The notes below the pieces were generated by a model that saw only the letters and a program-made list of their open reading frames with translations, had not been told where the DNA came from and did not search any database. A stretch of DNA of 64,000 nt from the NCBI RefSeq assembly GCF_008642275.1, contig NZ_CP029189.1, positions 4,008,501-4,072,500 on the forward strand, in the 5' to 3' direction. Below, in pieces: positions 41,699 to 50,394 of the stretch. Every line of letters begins with the position of its first letter. The first letter of the stretch is position 1. Made by a program: the position numbers and the translations under genes. The stretch comes from Streptomyces venezuelae. GTDB taxonomy: Bacteria; Actinomycetota; Actinomycetes; Streptomycetales; Streptomycetaceae.

Positions 41699-42487
41699 AT
41701 GAGTACGCAACTGAGCGCCGGCGGCGCCGAGGTGACGGTCGACCAGGAGAACGGCTGCCGCATCAGCAGCCTGCGCATCGACGGAACGGAACTGCTGCGC
41801 CAGGGACCGAGGTACGGGGCCTTCCCGATGGTCCCCTGGTGCGGCCGGACGGCGAACGGGCAGTTCCGCGACGGCGCGACGGTCCATCAGATGCCGCTCA
41901 ACCACCCGCCGCACGCCCTCCACGGCTTCGCCCGCGACGCGCCCTGGCGTCCGGCCGGGGCCAGCGCCACCGAGGCCGCCTTCGCCTACGACCTCACCGA
42001 CCCGTGGCCGTACCCCGGCCGGGTGACCCAGGTCGTCACGCTCGCCGAGGATTCGCTGACCCTCACCATGGGCGTCGAGACGTACGGGGACTCCTTCCCG
42101 GCCCAGGTCGGCTGGCACCCGTGGTTCCTGCGCAACCTCACGGCCGGGGGCCCCGACGCGGAGGTCTCCTTCGAGCCCGCCTGGCAGGAGGAGCGGGGCG
42201 ACGACCACATCCCCACCGGCCACCGCATCGACCCGAAGCCCCGCCCCTGGGACGACTGCTTCGGCATGCCGCACGGCGTCGACGTCACCCTCACCTGGCC
42301 CGGCGCCCTCGCCCTGCGGGTCACCAGCCGGGCCGAATGGGTGGTCATCTACGACGAGGAGCCCGAGGCCGTCTGCGTGGAGCCCCAGTCGGGTCCGCCG
42401 AACGGGCTGAACACCCTCCCGCGCCTGGTCACCCCGGTGGATCCACTGGAGGTCTCCACCACCTGGACGTGGCGCCGGCTCGGCTAG
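41699..42487 (+). CDS. Aldose 1-epimerase family protein
   Basis: A 262-residue galactose-mutarotase-like fold. It has NGCRISSLRIDGTELL, FPMVPWCGRTANGQFRDG, NHPPHALHGFARDAPW (His of the active site), QVGWHPWFLRNL and a C-terminal ETQ-like VEPQSGPPNGLN with the catalytic Glu. It interconverts sugar anomers, or hexose-6-phosphate anomers in the YeaD branch. Between CoxG-like and pyrE genes, all same direction. Confidence 0.85.
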   Translation: MSTQLSAGGAEVTVDQENGCRISSLRIDGTELLRQGPRYGAFPMVPWCGRTANGQFRDGATVHQMPLNHPPHALHGFARDAPWRPAGASATEAAFAYDLTDPWPYPGRVTQVVTLAEDSLTLTMGVETYGDSFPAQVGWHPWFLRNLTAGGPDAEVSFEPAWQEERGDDHIPTGHRIDPKPRPWDDCFGMPHGVDVTLTWPGALALRVTSRAEWVVIYDEEPEAVCVEPQSGPPNGLNTLPRLVTPVDPLEVSTTWTWRRLG

Positions 42488-42520
42488 GCCCGCTCCGCAC
42501 CCCCCTCTAAGCTCAGAGGC

Positions 42521-43060
42521 ATGAGTGACGTACGCGATGCGCTTCTGCAGCAGATCAAGGACAAGGCCGTCGTGCACGGCAAGGTGACCCTCTCCTCCGG
42601 CCTCGAAGCCGACTACTACATCGACCTCCGCCGGATCACCCTCGACGGCGAGGCGGCCCCGCTGGTCGGCCAGGTCATGCTCGACCTCACCGCCGAGCTC
42701 GACTTCGACTGCGTCGGCGGTCTGACCCTGGGCGCCGACCCGGTCGCGACCTCGATGCTGCACGCCTCCGCGGCGCGCGGTGAGCGCCTGGACGCGTTCG
42801 TCGTCCGCAAGGCGCAGAAGGCCCACGGCATGCAGCGCCGTATCGAGGGCACCGACGTGAAGGGCAAGCGCTGCCTGGTGGTCGAGGACACCTCGACCAC
42901 CGGCGGTTCCCCGCTGACCGCCGTCGAGGCGGTCCGCGAGGCGGGCGGCGAGGTCGTCGCCGTCGCCACGATCGTCGACCGCGGAGCGGCCGACGCGATC
43001 GCCGCGGCCGGCCTGCCCTACCTCACCGGATACCTCCTCCAGGACCTCGGCCTGTCCTAG
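42521..43060 (+). CDS. pyrE: Orotate phosphoribosyltransferase
   Basis: A 179-residue PRTase of pyrimidine synthesis, joining orotate and PRPP to OMP. The PRPP motif is CLVVEDTSTTGGSPLTAVEA; VTLSSGLEADYYIDLRRITL and GGLTLGADPVATSML are typical of OPRTase. It starts 33 bases after the epimerase gene. Confidence 0.95.
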   Translation: MSDVRDALLQQIKDKAVVHGKVTLSSGLEADYYIDLRRITLDGEAAPLVGQVMLDLTAELDFDCVGGLTLGADPVATSMLHASAARGERLDAFVVRKAQKAHGMQRRIEGTDVKGKRCLVVEDTSTTGGSPLTAVEAVREAGGEVVAVATIVDRGAADAIAAAGLPYLTGYLLQDLGLS

Positions 43061-43394
43061 GGCGTGTCCCAGGCCTTCCCTTCCGGATCCGGCCGGGCCC
43101 GCGCCGCCCGGCGGCGGGGCCGGGTCAGCCGTGCTCCCGCCTCCGTCCGGCTCGGTCAGGCCACCGAGAGAACGGTCGAGGGAAGGCCTTGTCGGCCCCT
43201 GCGGCCCGTCTGACCTGCATTTTCCCGGGCGCCCGGGGTGTTTCACGTGAAACATCCCGGGCCGTTCGCCCACCACGTGAGACCGGCAGTCTGGACCCCT
43301 GCGCTGAGTCTGGAAAGATAGGCGCGACGATGACGTCGCCCCCAGGTCAGGGCCCGCAAGAAGCACACTCCCCGCACAACCAAGGAGCCGGCAG
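43061..43394. other. Intergenic region with a parS site
   Basis: About 330 bases between pyrE and fba. It contains the parS at 43239 and, near the end, the fba promoter and ribosome site (AAGGAGC). No gene fits. Confidence 0.6.
43239..43254. promoter_or_regulatory. parS (ParB binding site)
   Basis: TGTTTCACGTGAAACA is a perfect 16-bp palindrome identical to the bacterial parS consensus. Streptomyces has about twenty such sites around oriC. Confidence 0.95.
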
Positions 43395-44417
43395 ATGCCC
43401 ATCGCAACCCCCGAGGTCTACAACGAGATGCTCGACCGGGCGAAGGCAGGCAAGTTCGCCTACCCGGCCATCAATGTGACCTCCTCCCAGACCCTGCACG
43501 CTGCCCTGCGCGGCTTCGCGGAGGCCGAGAGCGACGGCATCATCCAGATCTCCACCGGTGGTGCGGAGTTCCTGGGTGGCCAGCACAACAAGGACATGGT
43601 CACCGGCGCGGTCGCCCTGGCCGAGTTCGCGCACATCGTGGCCGCCAAGTACGACATCACGGTCGCCCTGCACACGGACCACTGCCCGAAGGACAAGCTG
43701 GACGGCTACGTACGTCCGCTGCTCGACATCTCCGCCGAGCGCGTGGCCCGCGGGCTGAACCCGCTCTTCCAGTCGCACATGTGGGACGGCTCCGCCGAGA
43801 CCCTGGCCGACAACCTGGCCATCGGCCAGGAGCTGCTCGCCAAGGCCGTCGCCGCCAAGATCATCCTTGAGGTCGAGATCACCCCGACCGGCGGCGAGGA
43901 GGACGGCGTCAGCCACGAGATCAACGACGAGCTGTACACCACCGTCGACGACGCGATCCGCACCGCCGAGGCCCTCGGCCTGGGCGAGAAGGGCCGCTAC
44001 CTGCTGGCCGCCTCCTTCGGCAACGTCCACGGCGTCTACAAGCCGGGCAACGTCGTCCTGCGCCCCGAGCTCCTCAAGGACCTCCAGGCCGGCGTGGCCG
44101 AGAAGTACGGCAAGGCCTCGCCGTTCGACTTCGTCTTCCACGGCGGCTCGGGCTCCACGGCCGAGGAGATCGCCACCGCGCTGGAGAACGGCGTCGTGAA
44201 GATGAACCTCGACACCGACACCCAGTACGCCTTCACCCGCCCGGTCGTGGACCACATGTTCAGCAACTACGCCGGTGTGCTGAAGGTCGACGGCGAGGTC
44301 GGCACGAAGTCCAAGTACGACCCCCGCACCTGGGGCAAGGCCGCCGAGGCGGGCATGGCCGCGCGCGTCGCCGAGGCCTGCGCGAACCTGCGTTCCACCG
44401 GCACCAAGCTGAAGTAG
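43395..44417 (+). CDS. fba: Class II fructose-bisphosphate aldolase
   Basis: A 340-residue zinc aldolase of glycolysis and gluconeogenesis, splitting fructose-1,6-bisphosphate. Zinc and catalytic residues are visible in ALHTDHCPKDKLDGY, VEITPTGGEEDGVSH, SFGNVHGVYKPGNVVL and FHGGSGSTAEEI; GTGGAEF-like STGGAEFLGGQHNKDMVTG binds phosphate. The strongly biased codon use fits a highly expressed gene. AAGGAGCC precedes the ATG. Confidence 0.97.
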   Translation: MPIATPEVYNEMLDRAKAGKFAYPAINVTSSQTLHAALRGFAEAESDGIIQISTGGAEFLGGQHNKDMVTGAVALAEFAHIVAAKYDITVALHTDHCPKDKLDGYVRPLLDISAERVARGLNPLFQSHMWDGSAETLADNLAIGQELLAKAVAAKIILEVEITPTGGEEDGVSHEINDELYTTVDDAIRTAEALGLGEKGRYLLAASFGNVHGVYKPGNVVLRPELLKDLQAGVAEKYGKASPFDFVFHGGSGSTAEEIATALENGVVKMNLDTDTQYAFTRPVVDHMFSNYAGVLKVDGEVGTKSKYDPRTWGKAAEAGMAARVAEACANLRSTGTKLK

Positions 44418-44441
44418 TCGCCTCCGGCGAGCCAGACCGTT

Positions 44442-44477
44442 GGGCCCGGCCCCCGTCACACGACGGAGGCCGGGCCC
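44442..44477 (+). terminator. Terminator of fba
   Basis: GGGCCCGGCCCCCGTC pairs with GACGGAGGCCGGGCCC (16 bp, one mismatch) with a short loop, 25 bases beyond the stop. Confidence 0.85.
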
Positions 44478-44498
44478 TTCGGCGTTCCCCCTGGCAGC

Positions 44499-44546
44499 GG
44501 GTGACGGCGGCGGGTGACGGCGGTGGGTGACGGCGGTGGTGGACGG
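44499..44546 (+). repeat. 13-bp tandem repeats (CGGGTGACGGCGG)
   Basis: Three copies and a degenerate fourth, at 13-base spacing, between the fba terminator and the TetR gene. No coding frame uses them. Confidence 0.75.
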
Positions 44547-44593
44547 TGACCCCACGATGGTGTGAACTGCCCCCGGCAGTACCTGCTGGGGGC

Positions 44594-44616
44594 ATGTACG
44601 GACCGATCGGTCGGGG
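44594..44616. promoter_or_regulatory. ARE-like operator before the TetR gene
   Basis: ATGTACGGACCGATCGGTCG contains the perfect palindrome GACCGATCGGTC (44601-44612) and recalls the ARE sites of gamma-butyrolactone receptors. It ends 20 bases before the start of an ArpA/ScbR-like gene, so autoregulation is likely. Confidence 0.6.
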
Positions 44617-44636
44617 CGGGGAAGGGGCAGGTGCAC

Positions 44637-45380
44637 ATGAGGGCCGAACGAACGCAGGTGAAGCAGGACCGCGCCGTGCGAACCCGCCGGGCGATCCTGG
44701 AAGCCGCCGCCGTCGTGTTCGAGGACCGGGGCTACGGTGCGGCCAAACTGACCGACATCGTCCGCCTCGCCAACGTCACCAAGGGGGCGCTCTACTTCCA
44801 CTTCGACTCGAAGGAACACCTGGCGCAGGCCGTGATCGACGCCCAGGTCAGCATGCACGCGCCGGTCACCCCGCAGGAGTTCAAGGCGCAGGAGTTCGTC
44901 GACGTCGGCATGGTCTTCTCGCACCGCCTCCGCTACGACGTGCTGATGCGCGGCAGCGCCCGGCTCACCCTGGAGCAGAACGGCCGGGAACTGGACCGGG
45001 CGGCGCCGTACCAGGGGTGGATCGATCTGCACACCGCTCTGCTCGTGCAGGCGCAGGAGCGCGGCGAACTGCTCCCGCACGTGGACCCGTCGGGGCCCTC
45101 GCGGCTGGTGGTGGGGTCCTTCGCCGGGCTCAACGTGATGGCGCAGACCCTCGGGCTCGACCTGGACCGGGAGATCTCGGCGCTCTACACGAGTGTGCTG
45201 CCGAGCATGGTGGTCCCGGCCGTGGCCTCCCGGCTCGACACCGCGCCGGGCCGGGGAGCGCGGGTGCTGCACGGCTCGAACGAGGCCCCCCGGTGCGACT
45301 GCTCCGGAACGCGGCCGGCGCTGACCGCGCGTCCGCCCGCGCCCCGCGAGCCGGTCGGGGCGACCGCCCCTGCGGACTGA
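44637..45380 (+). CDS. TetR-family regulator of gamma-butyrolactone receptor (ScbR/ArpA) type
   Basis: A 247-residue protein. The helix-turn-helix (RTRRAILEAAAVVFEDRGYG, then TDIVRLANVTKGALYFHFDS) and the next part (KEHLAQAVIDAQ, then FVDVGMVFSHRLRYDVLMRG) follow ScbR-like receptors closely. The last 45 residues are Pro/Arg-rich and extra. No afsA-like synthase is adjacent, so it is perhaps a pseudo-receptor. Ribosome site GAAGGGGCAG; palindromic operator upstream. Confidence 0.85.
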   Translation: MRAERTQVKQDRAVRTRRAILEAAAVVFEDRGYGAAKLTDIVRLANVTKGALYFHFDSKEHLAQAVIDAQVSMHAPVTPQEFKAQEFVDVGMVFSHRLRYDVLMRGSARLTLEQNGRELDRAAPYQGWIDLHTALLVQAQERGELLPHVDPSGPSRLVVGSFAGLNVMAQTLGLDLDREISALYTSVLPSMVVPAVASRLDTAPGRGARVLHGSNEAPRCDCSGTRPALTARPPAPREPVGATAPAD

Positions 45381-45592
45381 TCCGGGCCTCTCCCCGTCCG
45401 GGGGCCGCACGCGGCGGTGCGCGAACACCGAAGGACACCGGTCCCGCGCTGCCGCACCGGCAATGCGCCCGACGCGGCAGGGGCGCGGGGCCGCGGACCG
45501 GCGCGTACGGCGGGACGGCGGCGGGGCAACAGCGAGGCGCCAGCGAGGGGACGGCTGGTTTTGCGGACCACCGCACCCGGCAGACTGGGGGC

Positions 45593-46006
45593 ATGTCCAT
45601 TCACCAGAACCTGCTCGGGGGCCCCGCCCCCACCCACCTGCCCGACGAGCCGGGCCGTGAGGCCATCGCCGCGGGCACCCCCGCCGTCGAGGTGGCGGCC
45701 GCGCACCCCACCTCGTCCCTCGCCTGGGCGGTCCTCGCCGACGAGGCCTTTGCCGCGGGCAGCACGGTCGAGTCGTACGCCTACGCCCGTACGGGCTACC
45801 ACCGCGGCCTCGACGCACTGCGCCGCGCCGGATGGAAGGGCCACGGCCCGGTCCCGTGGGAGCACGAGCCGAACCGCGGCTTCCTGCGCGCCCTGCACGC
45901 CCTGGCCCGCGCGGCCGAGGCGATCGGCGAGAAGGAGGAGTACGAGCGCTGCTCGACCTTCCTGCGCGACTCGTCCCCGACGGCCGCCGACACGCTGAGC
46001 GCCTGA
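45593..46006 (+). CDS. DUF3151 family protein
   Basis: A 137-residue actinobacterial protein with the family's blocks VEVAAAHPTSSLAWAVLADE, SYAYARTGYHRGLDALRRAG, WEHEPNRGFLRALHALARAA. It looks like a helical, TPR-like protein. Work unknown. Confidence 0.85.
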   Translation: MSIHQNLLGGPAPTHLPDEPGREAIAAGTPAVEVAAAHPTSSLAWAVLADEAFAAGSTVESYAYARTGYHRGLDALRRAGWKGHGPVPWEHEPNRGFLRALHALARAAEAIGEKEEYERCSTFLRDSSPTAADTLSA

Positions 46007-46172
46007 GTCCGTACGGCGGGGAGTGACACGCACCGAAATTGTGTGGTCTGTGTCACTCTCCGCTGGAGCGCCGGCGCGACGGTGTCCTATGCTGCGGGCA
46101 GGGGACCGGGGCTCCACTCACCTCACGGAAGGGGCGGACCGCTACCCGGAAGCACGTGTCGAGGAGACAGCG

Positions 46173-47027
46173 ATGTCGAAAACCCTTGATGCCTCCGGAG
46201 TCGGCGGGTCGGAAACCCCGAACCTCGACTTCGACGGCACGACCCCGTACGAGGACTACGTCCAGGCGGACGTTCTCACCCACCTCCAGCACCTCCGCTC
46301 GGACGACCCGGGCGAGATGGTCTTCCTGGTGACGACCCAGGTCATGGAGCTGTGGTTCACGGTCATCGTCCATGAGTGGGAAACCGCCGCGACCGCCCTG
46401 CGCGAGGACCGCATCCCCGTCGCGATGGACGCGCTGAAACGTTCCCTCCGCGAGCTGGAGGCCCTCAACGCCTCCTGGCGCCCGCTCGCCCAGCTCACCC
46501 CGGGACAGTTCAACTCCTACCGCGCCGCCCTCGGCGAGGGTTCCGGTTTCCAGTCGGCGATGTACCGCCGGATGGAGTTCCTGCTCGGCGAGAAGTCCTC
46601 CTCTATGCTGGTCCCGCACCGGGGCGCTCCGCGCGTCCACGCGGAGCTGGAGAAGGCCCTGCACGAGCCCAGCCTCTACGACGAGGTGCTGCGCCTGCTC
46701 GCCCGCCGCGGCCTGCCGGTTCCCGAGGCGGTCCTGAACCGCGACCTGTCGCTGCGCTACGAGCCCTCCCCCGAGGTCGAGGCCGTCTGGACGGGCCTGT
46801 ACGCCGCTCCGGAGGACAGCGAGACCCTGGACCTGCACCGCCTCGGCGAGGTCCTCACGGACGTGGCCGAGCTCGTCTGGCGCTGGCGCAACGACCACCT
46901 GGTCGCCACCCGCCGCGCGATGGGCGCGAAGACGGGCACGGGCGGCTCGGCCGGTGTGACCTGGCTGGAGAAGCGCGCGACGAAGAACGTCTTCCCGGAG
47001 CTCTGGACGGCCCGCAGCTATGTCTGA
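46173..47027 (+). CDS. Tryptophan 2,3-dioxygenase
   Basis: A 284-residue heme enzyme that opens the tryptophan indole ring to N-formylkynurenine. Family blocks: TPYEDYVQADVLTHLQHLRS, MVFLVTTQVMELWFTVIVHE, LTPGQFNSYRAALGEGSGFQ, and the end WRWRNDHLVATRRAMGAKTG with the heme His, then GTGGSAGVTWLEK. GAGGAGA precedes ATG 46173. Its stop lies 8 bases inside the kynureninase gene, so both are coupled. Confidence 0.95.
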   Translation: MSKTLDASGVGGSETPNLDFDGTTPYEDYVQADVLTHLQHLRSDDPGEMVFLVTTQVMELWFTVIVHEWETAATALREDRIPVAMDALKRSLRELEALNASWRPLAQLTPGQFNSYRAALGEGSGFQSAMYRRMEFLLGEKSSSMLVPHRGAPRVHAELEKALHEPSLYDEVLRLLARRGLPVPEAVLNRDLSLRYEPSPEVEAVWTGLYAAPEDSETLDLHRLGEVLTDVAELVWRWRNDHLVATRRAMGAKTGTGGSAGVTWLEKRATKNVFPELWTARSYV

Positions 47028-48243
47028 CGACTCCACGAACACGGCGGCGGAGCCGTCGGCGGACCTCCGCGACCGTGCGGCCGAGCTGGACGCCGCCGAC
47101 GAGCTCGCGAAGCTCCGCGAGCGCTTCACCCTCCCCGACGGGGTCGTCTACCTCGACGGCAACTCCCTCGGCGCCCTGCCGGCCGGGGTCGCGGACACCA
47201 CCGCCGACGTCGTCTCCAGGCAGTGGGGCGAGCTCCTCATCCGGTCCTGGGACGAGAGCGGCTGGTGGACGGCACCCGAGCGGATCGGCGACAAGATCGC
47301 CCCGCTCGTCGGCGCGGCCCCCGGCCAGGTGGTCGTCGGGGACTCCACCAGCGTCAACCTCTTCAAGGCCCTGGTCGGCGCCGCCCGTCTCGCGGCGCCC
47401 GGCCGGACGAAGCTGCTGGTCGACGCCGCCACCTTCCCCACCGACGGCTACATAGCGCAGTCGGCGGCCCGGATGACGGGCCTGACCGTCGTTCCCGTCG
47501 CCCCCTCCCACGCGGCCGAGGCCATGGACGCGGACACCGCCGTGGTGCTCCTCAACCACGTCGACTACCGCAGCGGGCGGCTCCACGACCTGCCCGCGCT
47601 CACCACGGCGGCCCACGCCGCCGGGGCGATCACGGTCTGGGACCTGTGCCACTCCGCCGGGGCCCTGCCCGTCGGTCTCGACGCGCATGCGGTCGACCTC
47701 GCGGTGGGCTGCACGTACAAGTACCTCAACGGCGGCCCCGGCGCGCCCGCGTACCTGTACATCGCCGCCCGCCACCAGGCCGGCTTCGACTCCCCGCTCC
47801 CGGGCTGGAACGGTCACGCGGATCCGTTCGCGATGACCCCGGCCTTCGAGGCGGCCCAGGGCGCGACCCGTGGGCGCGTCGGCACGCCGGACATCCTGTC
47901 CATGCTGGCCCTGGAGTCGGCGCTCGACGCCTGGGACGGGGTGTCCGTCGCAGCCGTGCGCGCCAAGTCCCTCGCCCTGACCGACTTCTTCCTCGCGTGC
48001 GTGGCGGCGTACGTCCCGCAGGGCCGGGTCGAGTCGGTCACCCCGGCCGAGCACGGAAGCCGCGGCAGCCAGGTCTCGCTGCGGACCGAGAACGCCCGCG
48101 AGGTCATGGCGGAGCTCATCTCCCGCGGCGTCATCGGCGACTTCCGCGCACCCGACGTCCTGCGCTTCGGCTTCACCCCGCTCTACGTCGGTTTCGCCGA
48201 TGCCGAGCGTGCCGCGCGGACGCTGGGTCACATTTTCGGGTGA
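47020..48243 (+). CDS. kynU: Kynureninase
   Basis: A 407-residue PLP enzyme that cuts kynurenine into anthranilate and alanine. VYLDGNSLGALPAGVADTTA, WDLCHSAGALPVGLDAHAVD and the PLP Lys in VGCTYKYLNGGPGAPAYLY (about residue 234) are typical. It begins before the dioxygenase stop; a terminator follows. Confidence 0.95.
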   Translation: MSDDSTNTAAEPSADLRDRAAELDAADELAKLRERFTLPDGVVYLDGNSLGALPAGVADTTADVVSRQWGELLIRSWDESGWWTAPERIGDKIAPLVGAAPGQVVVGDSTSVNLFKALVGAARLAAPGRTKLLVDAATFPTDGYIAQSAARMTGLTVVPVAPSHAAEAMDADTAVVLLNHVDYRSGRLHDLPALTTAAHAAGAITVWDLCHSAGALPVGLDAHAVDLAVGCTYKYLNGGPGAPAYLYIAARHQAGFDSPLPGWNGHADPFAMTPAFEAAQGATRGRVGTPDILSMLALESALDAWDGVSVAAVRAKSLALTDFFLACVAAYVPQGRVESVTPAEHGSRGSQVSLRTENAREVMAELISRGVIGDFRAPDVLRFGFTPLYVGFADAERAARTLGHIFG

Positions 48244-48266
48244 CGGGGTAGCGAAACGTCACATCA

Positions 48267-48300
48267 CCGGGCGGACGGGGCGAGAGCTCCGTCCGCCCGG
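48267..48300 (+). terminator. Terminator after kynU
   Basis: A 12-bp perfect stem CCGGGCGGACGG with its complement and a 10-base loop. It separates the formamidase gene as its own unit or lowers its expression. Confidence 0.8.
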
Positions 48301-48414
48301 TCATATTCCGGGCCCCGCACGGAACTGCCTGTTCCAGACTGATACGGTCCCGCTCTGCCGGAACACCGGAACATCTGTCCCCGCTGTCCCACGCGTTACC
48401 GAGAGGTTGAGCCG

Positions 48415-49293
48415 ATGACGGACCCCGCCGCAGTGGAACGGGACGCCGCGGAGGCCGCCTCGGCCTTCGCCCACCCGGCCGTGGCGCCGGACGTGACCGC
48501 CGCCTACGGGCAACACCCCGACCACGTCGTCGACTTCTACGCCCCGCGCGGCGAGACCCGGGGGCCGGCCCCGCTCGTGGTGCTGCTGCACGGGGGCGCG
48601 TGGCGGGCCCCGTACGACCGGCAGCACGTCACGCCGTTCGCGGACTTCCTGGCCCGCCGGGGTTTTGCCGTCGCCAACGTCGAGTACCGGCGCGGCAGTT
48701 CGCTCCCCCACCAGAACGCCGACGGGCCGGTGGCCGGGCGCTGGCCGGAGACCTTCGACGATGTCGCCGTCGCGCTGGACGCCCTCCCGGGGCTGGCGGC
48801 CGACGCGCTCCCGCAGGCCGATCTCCGCCGCACGGTCGTCACCGGGCACTCGGCGGGCGGCCACCTCGCGCTGTGGGCCGCGGCCCGCCACGTGCTTCCG
48901 GCGGACTCCCCGTGGCGGCTGCCTTCCCCGCCGCTGCTGCGGGGCGTGGTGGCGCTGGCCCCGATCGCGGACTTCGCGGTGGCGGAGGAGATGGGCGTGT
49001 GCGGCGGCGCGAGCGCGCAGCTGCTCGGCGGGCCCGAGCACTGGGCCGAGCGGCTGCCGTACGCCGATCCGGCGGCGCTGCTGCCGACCGGAATCGCCAC
49101 GGCGGTGGTCCAGGGCCGGGACGACGTCGTGGTGCCGCAGCAGGTGGCCGAGGCGTACGTGGCGGCGGCCGCGAAAGCGGGGGAGACGGTCGGGCTGACC
49201 CTGCTGGACGCGGTCGGGCACTTCCCGCTGATCGACCCGGCGGCGGACGCGTGCGCGGTGGTCGCCGAGGAGATCTCGCAGCTGGCCTGGTAG
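48415..49293 (+). CDS. Alpha/beta hydrolase, probable kynurenine formamidase
   Basis: A 292-residue hydrolase with the HGGxW oxyanion motif (VVLLHGGAWRAPYDRQ), nucleophile GHSAGGHLALW, acid in QGRDDVVVPQQ and His in AVGHFPLID. These agree with alkyl-formamidase/arylformamidase (KynB-like) enzymes, which remove formate from N-formylkynurenine; the place next to the dioxygenase and kynureninase supports this. General esterase remains possible. Confidence 0.85.
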   Translation: MTDPAAVERDAAEAASAFAHPAVAPDVTAAYGQHPDHVVDFYAPRGETRGPAPLVVLLHGGAWRAPYDRQHVTPFADFLARRGFAVANVEYRRGSSLPHQNADGPVAGRWPETFDDVAVALDALPGLAADALPQADLRRTVVTGHSAGGHLALWAAARHVLPADSPWRLPSPPLLRGVVALAPIADFAVAEEMGVCGGASAQLLGGPEHWAERLPYADPAALLPTGIATAVVQGRDDVVVPQQVAEAYVAAAAKAGETVGLTLLDAVGHFPLIDPAADACAVVAEEISQLAW

Positions 49294-49387
49294 CGCCCGT
49301 AGCGGCCCGGTTCGGCCCACACCGGCCATGGTTCGGCCGCCCCGCCCAGGGGGCGGACGAGGGTGACCTCGCGGGCCGTACCGGCCC

Positions 49388-50362
49388 CTACGGACCGCCC
49401 TTGCCCGGGGCCAGGTGCTCGACCAGCTCGGCGAGGTCCTCGCAGACCTGCTCGATCTTCAGCCGGACGTTGTTCTGCTCGGTGACCAGGGCCGACAGCA
49501 GCAGCCCGGTCAGGGCCGCAGCGCCGTTGAGGCCCTGCAGATTGATCATGATCTCGAAGAGGGTGTGGTGGGCGAACGGCCCGACGTGGGCGGTCGCCGC
49601 CGCGATCGTCAGGACCGACACCAGCAGGGTCACCGGAGCGCTCCCGGCGAGCTGGAAGCGCACGGCCGCCCAGATGATCAGCGGGAAGACGAGGAACAGC
49701 AGCGAGAGGGGGCTGCGGGTGGCCACGAGCGTGACGCCGACGGACGCGACCACCAGGGCGGCCGCCTCGGCCGCACGGTAGCCGTCCCGGGGCCGCCGGA
49801 GCGTCGTGACCCTGCGCAGCACCAACAGCAGCGGGGTCACCACCAGCACGCCCATCGCGTCCCCGGCCCACCAGGCCGCCCAGACCGACCAGAACTGCGA
49901 CGCCGGCAGGTCTCCGGTGAGCAGCAGCGTGCAGCTCCCGATCGTCGCGCTGATCAGCATGGGCAGCAGACCACCCAGGAAGACCAGCGCCAGGGCGTCC
50001 CGCAGCCGGTCCATCTCGGTACGGAAACCCACCCGGCGCAGCATCAGGTACGCGCACACGGGGGCGAGGACGTTCCCCGCGACGATGATCAGGCCGGGCG
50101 GGTCGAAGTCGCTGATCTGCTCGATGGTGAGGTACGTACCGAGCGCGATCCCGGGCCACGCCCGCAGGCCCAGCCAGAGCAGGGAGGCCACCGCGATGCC
50201 GGTCGGCAGCCACAGGGGTGTCACTTCCGCGCCGTTGACGACCACGCGCTGGTGCAGGCCGATCAGCCCGCCCGCGTAGTAGGCGACGGCGACGGCGAGG
50301 ATCGGCAGCAGAGCTGCGGGCAGACGTCGCCATCCCTCGGTACGCACCACAGCATCAGACAA
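49388..50362 (-). CDS. MASE1-domain membrane sensor protein
   Basis: A 324-residue protein with eight to nine membrane helices of the MASE1 type (GGLIGLHQRVVVNGAEVTPL, LWLPTGIAVASLLWLG, YLTIEQISDF, FWSVWAAWWAGDAMGVLVVT). After the membrane part only a short coiled end remains (NNVRLKIEQVCEDLAELVEH), with no kinase or GGDEF domain. The PP2C gene lies 32 bases upstream on the same strand, so the pair may form a split sensor-phosphatase. Confidence 0.85.
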   Translation of the reverse strand: MSDAVVRTEGWRRLPAALLPILAVAVAYYAGGLIGLHQRVVVNGAEVTPLWLPTGIAVASLLWLGLRAWPGIALGTYLTIEQISDFDPPGLIIVAGNVLAPVCAYLMLRRVGFRTEMDRLRDALALVFLGGLLPMLISATIGSCTLLLTGDLPASQFWSVWAAWWAGDAMGVLVVTPLLLVLRRVTTLRRPRDGYRAAEAAALVVASVGVTLVATRSPLSLLFLVFPLIIWAAVRFQLAGSAPVTLLVSVLTIAAATAHVGPFAHHTLFEIMINLQGLNGAAALTGLLLSALVTEQNNVRLKIEQVCEDLAELVEHLAPGKGGP

Positions 50363-50394
50363 CAGCCGGGCGCCCCCGCGGGCCGTGACACGCG

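Noticed and set aside
41045..43402. Minus-strand frame of 785 codons across CoxG-like, epimerase and pyrE genes
   Set aside because: Covers three well-recognised plus-strand genes and has no domain of its own.
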